Source: Mycetocola_B reblochoni (lineage in GTDB: Bacteria > Actinomycetota > Actinomycetes > Actinomycetales > Microbacteriaceae). From it: a stretch of 45,283 bases of DNA. The stretch lies in contig NZ_RCUW01000015.1 in the NCBI RefSeq assembly GCF_003667525.1, forward strand, positions 1 to 45,283, given 5' to 3'. Below, one piece after another: positions 34,425 to 43,296 of this stretch. The position numbers and the translations under genes were made by a program. Below the pieces are notes generated by a model that saw nothing but the letters and a program-made list of their open reading frames with translations, did no database searches and was not told the origin of the DNA. Position 1 is the first letter of the stretch; every line of letters starts with the position of its first letter.

Positions 34425-34763
34425 TTAGGTTCGGGCAGGACTGGCTGGTCCGTGCACCCGGCGCTCGCGAAGTCGCTCGCGCACTAACAGCACCACGCTC
34501 CACGGCCCGAAGAGGAGGAACTTCAGTCCGTTCCACAGTGCCCAGAAGAAAGCAATGTAGAGCCATTCGCTCCAGCCCTGCTCGATGAGGCCGGTGCAGG
34601 TGGCGGCGATGAGGATGTAGACGACGCCGAGGAGCATCGCTGGCATGCCCCACTTCAGTCCGGTCCTGGTGCGGAGCCGGTCGAGGAGGATGTTGGTAGG
34701 CATCCAGCGTCGCAGGAAGATGCGGGTGTGGATGCTGGCGTTCCAGAGCCGGTTCAGAAGCAT
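34425..34763 (-). CDS. Small membrane protein of the mobilisation module
   Basis: 112 residues. After a basic start (LLNRLWNASIHTRIFLRRWMPTNILLDRL) come two hydrophobic helices (about 38-57 and 66-88) and a basic end with RERLRERRV. Proteins of this make-up are common next to MobF-type relaxase genes in actinobacterial plasmids and integrative elements; no function is known. It lies about 200 bases downstream of the relaxase gene on the same strand. Confidence 0.72.
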   Translation of the reverse strand: MLLNRLWNASIHTRIFLRRWMPTNILLDRLRTRTGLKWGMPAMLLGVVYILIAATCTGLIEQGWSEWLYIAFFWALWNGLKFLLFGPWSVVLLVRERLRERRVHGPASPART

Positions 34764-34965
34764 GATGTGGGCCTCGCTTTCGCACGCAGGACTATCGCGG
34801 TGTGGCTGGTCCTGAGTGGTTGAGTGCCCGAGATGCTTCTCGAACGGTCTGCGTCACCCCTGAACGATGTCCGGGGCTCGGCGTGTGGTTGCTCCTGCCA
34901 CCACCAGGATACCGGCGGCCCTGCAGCAAAGGAAGAGCAATCCCTTGCCGGGCGACCCTTGGCGC

Positions 34966-37900
34966 TCACAGGGTGCGGCTGCTGCGCCGTTGCTGTGCTC
35001 CAGGCGCCGTATCCTGCTGGTCAGGCTGATGGCTGGCGAGGAGCCCGCGGGCGCGTTCGTAGTCGATCCTCTGCGCGTCATCGTCGGGGACGGGGCCGAG
35101 AGGGCTGGTCGAGGTGACGCCCCACCTGTCCCGGTACGCGGCAACCACTCGCACCACGGTCACTCGTGCGTCCGGGTCGAGATCGTCGAAGGTTCTCATC
35201 CACGGCTCGGGCCGTTCAATGGCTGTGGTGGTGAGGGCGTCGAGGCGTTGCCGCATGAGCTGCTCCCGCTCCTGGAGCACTTGCTGCATGGCCGGGTCGG
35301 TGACGCCCGTCGCGCGCGGGAGGAGGCCGGCGATCAGCGACACCCGACGTGCCGAGGGCCGGTAGGTGGCCGCGACTTTCTGGACCCGGTAGCGCAGCAG
35401 CGACCCGAGATCATCCACCCCGTCCAGGCCACCGGCGCGGATGATGCGTGGGAGGAGGTCGTCGATGTCGTGCCCGTCTGCTTCGAGGCGGCGCAGTTCG
35501 GTGGTGAGGATCCCGAACGACTCCGTCTCGACAAGTTCGTCGATCGCCTGTGGGGTGAGGCCGCCGTGTTCGAGGAGAGTGACCCACCGGTCCTGCTGCG
35601 CGTCCTGGGCGATGGTGTCGTACTCGGCAGCCAGCTGCGCGAGCGAGCCCCACATGTCCTGCTCGGTCGTGATGGTCTCGTTTGCGGATTGCTCGGCCCC
35701 GACCTGCTGCAGGATGCCGTAGAGGATGCTCCGAGCGGTCATCTGCAGGTCATCCCGGTGCTGGTGCTCTTCCAGGTGATGTTCATCGGTCGCGATGTAG
35801 GCGCGGTTGGATTCCCGGCCGCGGGTCATGGCGACGTAGAGGGACTCGCGGGTCATCTCGGGTGAGTGAACGATCGCGTGCGCGGTATCGACGGTGGAGC
35901 CTTGGGCGCGGTGGGCCGTGATGGCATACCCGAGTTCGACATGCTCGCTGACGTACACGGCAGGGAGTGCGATTGTTGTGCGCCATTTGGAGTGTGCGCG
36001 GCGGACGGTGAGGGATCCGTCGTCGTGAGCTTGGGTAACGGTCCACCGGTCGCCGTTCTTCACCCACCCGCAGCCCAGCGCGAGACGTCGGTCGTTCTTG
36101 CGGGTGATGACCAGGTCGCCACGGGATGTCTCGTTCCCGTCATGGAGCCGGACGCCATCGAGGGCGACGTCGCCTGCGAGGATCCGGTCGGTGCGGGCGC
36201 GGGTGTTGAGTTCAGAAACGGTGTCGAGGGTCTCGGCAATCAACACCGACGACTTCCCCTCTGCTTGATCGCTACGCCACGCCTGATATGCCTGCTCGAG
36301 GATGTCCTCGTAGCCGCCTGGGGTGATGCGGTCGTGGTCGAGGTAGGTGTCGATGACGTCGGTGTCGCCGATCCGCAGGCCAAGGGAGGCGTGTTTCTCC
36401 CACTCGTTGCGGAACCGGCGCACATCAGTCAGCTCCGGGGCATCGTCCCGGTCGCGGACGACCATTCCGAACGCCCCACCCGCATCCACGGCCGCGAGCT
36501 GCGCCCAGTCGCCGACAAGGAGTACCTTCGCGCCGGCCTCGGTGGCGTGGGTGGTGATGGTGTCGAGGGCGAGGGTTCCTGCGAGTGAGGCTTCGTCGAT
36601 GATGACGAGTTGGCCGGGTGTGAGGTTCCAGTTGCCGTGGCGGTGTTCGTGGAGCCACTTCGCCGTGTTCTCCGTCGAGATCCCCAGATCCCCTGCCAGG
36701 CCATCCGCTGCGGCAGCAGACGGTGCGAGGCCGATCACTGAGCCGGTACCGTGGTGTTTCTCCCACGCTCGCCGCAACGCGGACATCGTCGTGGTCTTCC
36801 CCGTCCCGGCGGGGCCGACAAGGACGTCGAGGGTGCGGGCGGAGACACCGATCTTCGCGATCGCCCGCTCCTGATCCGGTGACAACACATGCCCGTCGCG
36901 GTTCTTCGTGCGTGCTGCCTGCTCAACCCATGCCAGCGGCACCGTCGGCGCGCTCCTGTCGTTCGACGCGGCGAGGAGACGATCCTCCGCCGCGATCACC
37001 CGTTCAGACGAGAACACGGTCGCGGCTTTCGGGCGGAACACGCTGGACCCGTCTGGGCGGCGGAATGACGGCGGGCTCGACGCCAACTCCGGCGGGGTCA
37101 ATTGCAGCGAGACGCGTTCGGCGGCGTCGACGATTTGCTGGGTGATCGTATCGCGGTCGTTCGCGGACGCGAACCGGAGTGCCATCGTCTGCCGGACGGC
37201 CTCGGCGTGGAGGTTCCATCGTTTCCACGTCGCTCGCCGATCACCCACCCGCGCCACCACCACTTCGGCGACCTGATCGAGATCGGCGAGGGGGATGTCG
37301 TCGGCGCGCAACAACGGCTCCCCGGCGCTTCCGGCCAGGAGCGTTGTGGCCCACGTCGGAGCATCCTCCCCAAGAAGTTCGGTGGCGCGTTCCCGCCACC
37401 TGGTGGTGAGGTCGCTCAGCGAGTGGTGCTGCTTCGGGGGTCGAGTCTCCAAGGTGGCTTGTTGCCGGAACTGCCACAACAACTTCGGTGACGGCTGCCT
37501 CCCATGCCTGGTCACGTAGTCGGCGACGAGGCGGTCCTTGACCTGCTCAATATCGCGCGTGCGGGAGGAGAACTCATCCATCAGTTCCTGCGGCACCCCG
37601 GTGATCTCCCACGCCGTCGACCTGCCCGCACCACGCTCGCGCGCCTCCCACCCGACGCCGAGCACCTGGGTGAGGTGGTCGGAGAGGACTGCGTTGTAAT
37701 GCTCCGACAACCCCGTCACCGCCGCATGGATCGCACGGGAGTCGAGGGTGCGCCACTTCCCGTCGTGGACGGCTTGGACTCGGTTCGCGACCACGACATG
37801 AGTGTGCAGTTGCGGGTCCGAGGCTCGAGAGTCGTAGTGGTCATAGGCAGCCGCGATCACCCCTTGTACCTCGACTTGAGCGACTGCGCCCCGCGGCCCT

Positions 37901-38475
37901 TTCGCGCCGATCCGGGTCATCGCGACATTGCGCTCGAACAGGTCGATCACGTCCTGGATCGCGGCGTGGTGCGCCCGGGCGATCAGCGCCTGCGTGCCCC
38001 CGTCGGCAACCGCCCAGAGCGTCGAGACGGACTTCGGGACCGAGAAGGTCAAATCGAACCCCGCCACCGGAGCACCCATCGGCTTCGCTGCTTCCTCGGC
38101 CTCGATCAGCGCGGTCTGGGTCGCACGCTCCTCGCCGATGAGCGTGTCAGGGAGTTTCTCGAGGCGACGATCGACACGTTCCGCGGCGGTCGCGAACTTC
38201 CGGTACGGGCGACCCAGCGGCTCGCCGCTGTTCGGGTCCCGCCCGAACCCCATCAACCGTCGCAACTGCTCCTCACTTACCAGGCCACCATCGGCCACAC
38301 CGCGTGAGAGACCGTCAAGCCCGGATCCTGCCCAGGTGCCCGGTGGTGTTCCGGACTCAAGGTAGTACCTCGTGAGTGCGGCCGGGGCGTCGCGGGCGCC
38401 ATCGCCGGCAACGACAGAACTCAGCAGATACCGGTACCCGTCACCTGCCGTCATCACCCTGATCGACACCGTCAC
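34966..38475 (-). CDS. MobF-type conjugative relaxase with helicase domain (TraA/TraI-like)
   Basis: 1169 residues. The N-terminal TrwC relaxase domain (1-300) carries the metal-binding histidines in AAYDHYDSRASDPQLHTHVV (about 213-226) and early tyrosines (RYYLES) for DNA nicking. The AAA/RecD-like helicase follows: Walker A GPAGTGKTTT, IIDEASLAG, GDWAQLAAV and, near the C-terminus, YAITAHRAQGSTVDTAHAI. GTG 38475 (MTVSIRVMTAGDG) is preferred; the frame is open from TTG 38481. It would nick the transfer origin and lead the strand out. No type IV secretion genes are in the window, so the element needs a helper or continues elsewhere. Confidence 0.92.
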   Translation of the reverse strand: MTVSIRVMTAGDGYRYLLSSVVAGDGARDAPAALTRYYLESGTPPGTWAGSGLDGLSRGVADGGLVSEEQLRRLMGFGRDPNSGEPLGRPYRKFATAAERVDRRLEKLPDTLIGEERATQTALIEAEEAAKPMGAPVAGFDLTFSVPKSVSTLWAVADGGTQALIARAHHAAIQDVIDLFERNVAMTRIGAKGPRGAVAQVEVQGVIAAAYDHYDSRASDPQLHTHVVVANRVQAVHDGKWRTLDSRAIHAAVTGLSEHYNAVLSDHLTQVLGVGWEARERGAGRSTAWEITGVPQELMDEFSSRTRDIEQVKDRLVADYVTRHGRQPSPKLLWQFRQQATLETRPPKQHHSLSDLTTRWRERATELLGEDAPTWATTLLAGSAGEPLLRADDIPLADLDQVAEVVVARVGDRRATWKRWNLHAEAVRQTMALRFASANDRDTITQQIVDAAERVSLQLTPPELASSPPSFRRPDGSSVFRPKAATVFSSERVIAAEDRLLAASNDRSAPTVPLAWVEQAARTKNRDGHVLSPDQERAIAKIGVSARTLDVLVGPAGTGKTTTMSALRRAWEKHHGTGSVIGLAPSAAAADGLAGDLGISTENTAKWLHEHRHGNWNLTPGQLVIIDEASLAGTLALDTITTHATEAGAKVLLVGDWAQLAAVDAGGAFGMVVRDRDDAPELTDVRRFRNEWEKHASLGLRIGDTDVIDTYLDHDRITPGGYEDILEQAYQAWRSDQAEGKSSVLIAETLDTVSELNTRARTDRILAGDVALDGVRLHDGNETSRGDLVITRKNDRRLALGCGWVKNGDRWTVTQAHDDGSLTVRRAHSKWRTTIALPAVYVSEHVELGYAITAHRAQGSTVDTAHAIVHSPEMTRESLYVAMTRGRESNRAYIATDEHHLEEHQHRDDLQMTARSILYGILQQVGAEQSANETITTEQDMWGSLAQLAAEYDTIAQDAQQDRWVTLLEHGGLTPQAIDELVETESFGILTTELRRLEADGHDIDDLLPRIIRAGGLDGVDDLGSLLRYRVQKVAATYRPSARRVSLIAGLLPRATGVTDPAMQQVLQEREQLMRQRLDALTTTAIERPEPWMRTFDDLDPDARVTVVRVVAAYRDRWGVTSTSPLGPVPDDDAQRIDYERARGLLASHQPDQQDTAPGAQQRRSSRTL

Positions 38476-38481
38476 ACCCAA

Positions 38482-38778
38482 CAGGTACGCGACGTCCCTT
38501 CCGCCGGACTACACCGCGGACGGGGTTCCTGGCTCGAAGTCCCAACGAGTCAATGTGAGTCATTGCCTTCCCTTCGGTCAACGCAGTCCCAGATCCACCG
38601 TTTCCATGACACTCCCGTCAATGTGGACGTGGCGTCGCAAATGACGACGGAGTCCAGCAGCTACTGACTATCCGCGCCCAGGTAGGGCCGTGACGCGCGG
38701 TCCACCGTCCGGCCGTGACAGGGGGTGATGGATGGAACCAACTGGCAGCGCGCGCCGTCGTCCGGTACGGTGGGTGGT
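38482..38778. other. Region between the relaxase and the resistance leader
   Basis: About 300 bases without a convincing gene. It has the short inverted repeat CAATG-TGAGT-CATTG (38551-38565) and the direct repeat GTCAATGTG (38549-38557 and 38617-38625). Transfer origins often lie just upstream of relaxase genes, so it could contain oriT, but no known nic site is recognised. Promoters for both neighbours must also be here. Confidence 0.4.
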
Positions 38779-38799
38779 ATGCATTTGTACTTCCTGTGA
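38779..38799 (+). CDS. Leader peptide MHLYFL of the ABC-F gene
   Basis: ATG CAT TTG TAC TTC CTG TGA encodes six residues and a stop, with GGGTGG just before it. It resembles MsrDL (MYLIFM), the six-residue leader of the streptococcal mef-msrD genes, in length and pattern (Met, aromatic or His, Leu, hydrophobic, Phe, Met/Leu). That peptide stalls ribosomes with macrolides bound and turns on MsrD. The position, 136 bases before an ABC-F gene and followed by a hairpin, supports the same mechanism here. It is too short for ordinary gene callers. Confidence 0.72.
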   Translation: MHLYFL

Positions 38800-38884
38800 C
38801 GGCTGGGCAGGCCTACCGCGCTCGTTGAGTATCTCCGAGCCCGCGGCGGCTGCTCGTTCTGACCCTGCTGGGTCGCCGTCATTT
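38798..38884 (+). promoter_or_regulatory. Possible attenuator between the leader peptide and the ABC-F gene
   Basis: GACGGC (38798-38803, overlapping the leader stop) can pair with GCCGTC (38875-38880), followed by ATTT. Within it, GACCC-TGCT-GGGTC (38861-38874) is a compact hairpin that stacks next to GCCGTC. A ribosome stalled on the leader would cover the left arm and change the folding. Whether this is a true terminator is not shown. Confidence 0.5.
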
Positions 38885-38934
38885 GCGTACCCGTTTGCCT
38901 CTCGGCTTGTGGTGCGTCGTTTCGAAGGATTCGA

Positions 38935-40590
38935 ATGCTCACCCCTACCCACGTTCATCCGGCGCGCCATCGCGCGCAGCTCACCGCTTCCGATGTTTCC
39001 CTCATGCGAGGAGCGACATCCGTTCTCAACCACGTCGATGTCGTCCTTACTGCCCGTTCTCGAGTCGCGATCGTTGGCGAGAACGGGCGCGGAAAATCAA
39101 GCCTCCTTCATGTGCTCGCTGGCACGCTTTTGCCAGACAGCGGGGTGGTCCAGCGCATCGGCACGCTCGGCCTCGCCGAACAAGAAATGACCGCTTCCGA
39201 TAGCCGAACCGTTGGGCAGGCTGTTGCCGAAGCGATCGCCGAGCCACTCGCCGCGCTGGCGGCACTCGACGTCGCCGCTCAGGCTCTCGCCGACAGGAAG
39301 GATGGGGCCGCAACGGAGTATGCGGCCATGTTGGAGCTTGCTGGAGCGCTCGATGCCTGGGATGCCGAGCGCCGTGTGCAGATCGCACTCGACGCGCTCA
39401 ACGCAGTGACAGAAATGGCGAGGTTACTCGCTGATCTTTCCGTGGGGCAGCGCTACCGGGTGCGGTTGGCCTGTCTCCTGGGAGCTGAGGACGACTTTTT
39501 GCTGCTCGATGAGCCCACCAACCACCTCGACCGCAGCGGACTCGAGTTCTTGACCGCGCAGCTCCGAGCGCGCAGTGGTGGCGTCGTCATCGTCAGCCAC
39601 GATCGAGCGCTCCTGTCCGATGTCGCGGACACCATCATCGACCTTGACCCGACCCCCGACGATCGCCCGCGTGTCTACGGCAGCGGCTATACGGGATATC
39701 GGGAGGGGCGTCTCGCAGAAAGGGAGCGTTGGGAACAGGACTACGAGCGTCAGCAGGCGGAACACGCGCGGCTTCAAGACAGTCTCAGCGCCGCACAGAA
39801 CCGACTCGTGTCGGGGTGGCGTCCGGAGAAAGGCACCAACAAGCACGGCCGGGCCACCCGGGCGGGCGGACTGGTACAGAATGTGCATCGGCGTCAGGAA
39901 GCGCTCGAAGCGCACGCGGTGACCGTGCCGGAACCGCCGCAGCTCTTCCGCTTTTCCGACCTTCCCACCCGAACCGGTGCGGCACTACTGAGCGTCGATC
40001 GTGTCAGTGTTGCCGGGCGGTTGGCCGGGCCGGTGTCATTCACGCTGTCACACCGTGGTCGACTTGTCGTAACTGGCCCGAACGGAGCGGGGAAGTCGAC
40101 GCTGCTGGGCGTGGTCAGCGGCGAACTCGCACCGGACACGGGCGCGGCTCGACTGCCAGGGGGCACCCGCATCGGATTCCTCCACCAAGAAACCGCACTG
40201 CCCTTGGACCGGCGGGCGAGCGAGCTCTATGCCGCACATACCGGCGCGCTCGTCTCGGAAGGCGTTCTGGAGTCATCCGAGGCGGTCGGGCTCTCTCAAC
40301 TTGGTCTCTTACGACCCCGTGAGGCAGGCAAGCAGGTAGGAGAACTATCGATGGGCCAACAGCGCCGCCTCGACCTCGCGCTCGTGCTCTCGACACGCCC
40401 TCACGTACTACTCCTGGACGAACCCACCAATCACCTCTCCATCGCTCTCGTCGACGAACTCACGGCGGCGCTCGGAGCAACCCCAGCGGCCGTGCTGTTG
40501 TCCACCCACGACCGGCAACTCCTCCGCGACGTCGCCGGCTGGCCGCAGCTTCACCTGACTGCGACGACTCAGGGCGAGGTGCTGGTATGA
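38935..40590 (+). CDS. ABC-F ribosomal protection protein (macrolide/lincosamide-type resistance)
   Basis: 551 residues, two ATPase domains without membrane helices. Domain 1 has GENGRGKSS, LSVGQRYRVRLA and FLLLDEPTNHLD; domain 2 has GPNGAGKST, LSMGQQRRLDLA and VLLLDEPTNHLS. The linker between them (about 240-315) is charged and holds the antibiotic-resistance tip that reaches the ribosomal tunnel in this family. Its length equals that of TlrC (tylosin) and other actinobacterial antibiotic-resistance ABC-Fs. AAGGA lies six bases before the ATG. Its stop overlaps the MFS gene (ATGA). The leader peptide upstream implies drug-induced expression. The exact drug class is inferred. Confidence 0.85.
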   Translation: MLTPTHVHPARHRAQLTASDVSLMRGATSVLNHVDVVLTARSRVAIVGENGRGKSSLLHVLAGTLLPDSGVVQRIGTLGLAEQEMTASDSRTVGQAVAEAIAEPLAALAALDVAAQALADRKDGAATEYAAMLELAGALDAWDAERRVQIALDALNAVTEMARLLADLSVGQRYRVRLACLLGAEDDFLLLDEPTNHLDRSGLEFLTAQLRARSGGVVIVSHDRALLSDVADTIIDLDPTPDDRPRVYGSGYTGYREGRLAERERWEQDYERQQAEHARLQDSLSAAQNRLVSGWRPEKGTNKHGRATRAGGLVQNVHRRQEALEAHAVTVPEPPQLFRFSDLPTRTGAALLSVDRVSVAGRLAGPVSFTLSHRGRLVVTGPNGAGKSTLLGVVSGELAPDTGAARLPGGTRIGFLHQETALPLDRRASELYAAHTGALVSEGVLESSEAVGLSQLGLLRPREAGKQVGELSMGQQRRLDLALVLSTRPHVLLLDEPTNHLSIALVDELTAALGATPAAVLLSTHDRQLLRDVAGWPQLHLTATTQGEVLV

Positions 40591-41855
40591 GCAAGAAGAA
40601 CCTCAATCGGATCCGTGCGCTTCGTCCCCTGGCCTCACGCGACTATCGTCTCGTGTTCGCCGCGGTCGGCATTGAAGTCTTCGGCACCGGTATGTGGACG
40701 ATCGTCATGGTCTTTCAAGTGCTTGCGCTCGATGACAGTCCGCTCGCGCTTTCAGCGGTAGCAACTGGAATGAGCCTTGGCCTGTTCGCCTTCTCGATCC
40801 TGGGCGGTGTGGTCGCGGACCGTTTCTCCAAACGCCGCATCATCATCACCGTGCAAGGCTGCACCGCGGCAGCGATGACCGGGGTAGCAGTCTTGTCGCT
40901 CACCGGGTCCATCGAGTTGTGGCATGTCGGCGTCGCCTCGTTCGCAATGGGCGCAGGGAGCGCGTTCTTCTATCCGGCCTACAGTGCGTATCTGCCTCAA
41001 GTACTTCCTGCTGAGGAACTCTTGGCCGCGAACGGGCTCGAAGGAGCTCTCCGCCCATCGATGGGTCAGGGCCTCGGGCCAGCCCTCGGAGGAATCACCG
41101 TCGGCATGTTCTTTCCGGCGATCGGGGCGGCTATCGTCGCAGCCTCGTACACGACCGCGTTCGTCATCACGCTGTTCCTCAGCCGACGCCAGGAGCTGAC
41201 CGCGCCCGCGCTGCGGGAGGAGCGCACGAGCGTGTGGGGAGACCTCCGAGCGGGAGTGCGCTATGTGGTTGGCACGCGGTGGCTGCTCTGGACATTGATC
41301 TTCGGTTCCTCCCTCGCCCTCATCGTTCAAGGTCCTATCGAGGTGCTCTTGCCCTTCCTCACCCGCGACCGCTTCGAGGACGCCGAAGCCACCTTCGGTT
41401 TCCTCCTAGCCGCATACGGGATCGGCGGGGCGATCGGATCGCTGGTGGTCTCATCGCTGAAACTCCCTCGCCGCTATCTCACGTTCATGATCGTCTGCTG
41501 GGGCGGGGGAACACTCCCGCTCGTGGTCATTGGCGTTGCGGACAACCTGATCCTGATGCTCGCAGCACTGTTTATGGTCGGAGCACTCACTGGAGCGGGC
41601 GTCGTCATCTGGGGCACGCTATTGCAACGGCTGGTGCCGCTCGACATGATCGGTCGAGTCGCGAGCCTCGACTTCTTCGTCTCGATCGCGTTCATGCCCG
41701 TCTCGATCGTCATCGCGGGGCCACTTTCCTTGGTCGTGCCCATTCCCGTGATATTCGTGATCGCGGGAATCATCCCCCCAGCTCTCGCCGTGATCGCGAT
41801 GCTGGCGGGACGCATGCGCGAAAGTGAGGAGCATCACCCCATGGACGCTCCCTAA
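40587..41855 (+). CDS. MFS drug efflux protein (Mef-like)
   Basis: 422 residues with about 12 hydrophobic helices. The N-terminus (RALASRDYRLVFAAVGIEVFGTGMW-type), the GGVVADRFSKRRIIITVQG loop between helices 2 and 3, and LPFLTRDRFEDAEATFGFLLAAYGIGGAIGS in the second half are typical of the MefA-like MFS_3 family. It is coupled to the ABC-F gene by four bases. The pair ABC-F plus MFS parallels mef(A)-msr(D), where pump and ribosome protector act together against macrolides, though here the order is reversed. Confidence 0.85.
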   Translation: MSKKNLNRIRALRPLASRDYRLVFAAVGIEVFGTGMWTIVMVFQVLALDDSPLALSAVATGMSLGLFAFSILGGVVADRFSKRRIIITVQGCTAAAMTGVAVLSLTGSIELWHVGVASFAMGAGSAFFYPAYSAYLPQVLPAEELLAANGLEGALRPSMGQGLGPALGGITVGMFFPAIGAAIVAASYTTAFVITLFLSRRQELTAPALREERTSVWGDLRAGVRYVVGTRWLLWTLIFGSSLALIVQGPIEVLLPFLTRDRFEDAEATFGFLLAAYGIGGAIGSLVVSSLKLPRRYLTFMIVCWGGGTLPLVVIGVADNLILMLAALFMVGALTGAGVVIWGTLLQRLVPLDMIGRVASLDFFVSIAFMPVSIVIAGPLSLVVPIPVIFVIAGIIPPALAVIAMLAGRMRESEEHHPMDAP

Positions 41856-41860
41856 ACGAC

Positions 41861-42142
41861 ATGGCTTTCGACACGGCGCAGACGTTCCGCTTCGAGCCTG
41901 TGACGGTTCGAAGCGGAACAGTCTGCTCGGCCGTCGCCGCAGACGCACATGACTTCGTGAAATTGATCGTCGTGCTCGCCGGATCAATTGTGTTGAACAG
42001 CGAGTCCGGCGAGCGCCGTGTGAACTTCGGAGACACCGTTGTTTCCACGTCCAGCATCTTGCACGGATCTGCGTACTGCGCGAGCCAGTTGTCAGCCACG
42101 CAGCCGTTGACCGAAGCGTGGGACTGTGACTTTGGTTCCTGA
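41861..42142 (+). CDS. Short AraC-type N-terminal (cupin-like) protein
   Basis: 93 residues starting five bases after the MFS stop. The segment FVKLIVVLAGSIVLNSESGERRVNFGDTVVSTSSILHGSA looks like the ligand-binding cupin of AraC regulators and is similar in design to residues 35-90 of the next gene. It has no helix-turn-helix. It may be a remnant of a duplicated regulator or a separate sensor subunit. It overlaps the next gene by 17 bases. Confidence 0.55.
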   Translation: MAFDTAQTFRFEPVTVRSGTVCSAVAADAHDFVKLIVVLAGSIVLNSESGERRVNFGDTVVSTSSILHGSAYCASQLSATQPLTEAWDCDFGS

Positions 42143-43034
42143 AGCGTGCCTGTTTACCCCAGACAGGATCCCGCTATCGGTACGGGAGCAGACCGCGTAC
42201 GGCGATTCGGGACCAGTGGTGGTGGCCTCAGTGAAGGTTGTGTTCACTATCTCTGGGTGGGCACGCGTTCACTCACCGGTGGGAGAGGTGCTCTTGGAAC
42301 CGGGGAGCATCCTTACAATCCCGGCAGGTGTCGAGTGTCGAGGGTTCCCTGACGGTCATGCCCGTACGGTGACGTTCTACTTCCATCCTGAGTATCTGGC
42401 CGATCAAGTGCGCTGGCTGTCTGCGACACATCCCCTTGTGCAGCATCTACACCGCGCGCTGGAGGATCTGCCGCAACTGCACCAGTTGCAATTGGCAGCC
42501 TCAGCAATGCGCGACCTTGCACCAACATTGGTGCTCATAGCGCGTCAACGCTGGGGCAAGATCGGAAGCTTCGCAATGTTGTCGATGACTACGGACATAT
42601 TCGAAGCAGTGGGACGTCTGGCCGGTATCGCATCGGAGACTGCCGAGGGATCAATGGTCGCGGGGCAAGCTCCGCGTCGGGAAGTTGTTCTGGCGATCGC
42701 ACTGCTGCGCGCCGACCTGGGGCGTGACTGGCGGATCAATGAGTTGGCCAGCGAGGTCGCGTTGTCAGGCTCGCAACTAGCCCGATTGTTTCGCGCCCAG
42801 ATTGGAGTGTCGCCGGCGGCGCTTCTTCGCCAGCTGCGAGCAGACCAGATGGCCGAGCTTCTCGCCACCACGAAACTCGGCGTGGCCGAAATCGCCACAG
42901 CCGTCGGGTGGAGCGACCCTGCCGTCGCATCGCGAGCCTTCAAGCAACGCTACGGGGCAGCCCCTCGCGCCTATGCGAGCTTTACACGCAACAAAATGCA
43001 CGAACGAAACTCGCCACAGGAACCGATCCTATGA
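42126..43034 (+). CDS. AraC-family transcriptional regulator
   Basis: 302 residues from GTG 42126. The N-terminal cupin-like half includes VVFTISGWARVHSPVGEVLLEPGSILTIPAGVECRGFPDGHARTVTFYF. The C-terminal double helix-turn-helix (about 190-290) has DWRINELASEVALSGSQLARLFRAQIGVSPAALLRQLRADQMAELLATTKLGVAEIATAVGWSDPAVASRAFKQRYGAAPRAY. The gene follows the ABC-F and MFS genes on one strand and may control them or be a passenger. GC content is lower than in the metal operons, as in the rest of this unit. Confidence 0.85.
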   Translation: MTLVPEACLFTPDRIPLSVREQTAYGDSGPVVVASVKVVFTISGWARVHSPVGEVLLEPGSILTIPAGVECRGFPDGHARTVTFYFHPEYLADQVRWLSATHPLVQHLHRALEDLPQLHQLQLAASAMRDLAPTLVLIARQRWGKIGSFAMLSMTTDIFEAVGRLAGIASETAEGSMVAGQAPRREVVLAIALLRADLGRDWRINELASEVALSGSQLARLFRAQIGVSPAALLRQLRADQMAELLATTKLGVAEIATAVGWSDPAVASRAFKQRYGAAPRAYASFTRNKMHERNSPQEPIL

Positions 43035-43296
43035 ATTGCGCATGTCCATGGCCCTCGGCAGCAGGAGCCTCCACTCGTTGATTGCCGATCGTGTGTGGGA
43101 GAAATCTGGCAGTGGGAATCAGCGACGCCCAGGCACCTCGTGGAGCTCTGATCTGGCGCGTGGGCGCTGACTCTCGCGTGGCGTCCACGCTGGGGCTGTG
43201 TGGGCTCGACTTCGTCGGTGTGGCTCGTACCTGCCGGATGAGCTTGTTCGTCGCACACGAGCGCGGACAGGCCCCGAACAGCAGGGAGCCACCGTC

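Noticed and set aside
34348..34785. 145-codon minus-strand frame overlapping the small membrane protein
   Set aside because: It is Pro, His and Arg rich, and the other frame has clear membrane helices and matches a recurrent protein type.
38661..38942. 93-codon minus-strand frame upstream of the relaxase gene
   Set aside because: It spans the leader peptide and attenuator and has no recognisable features.
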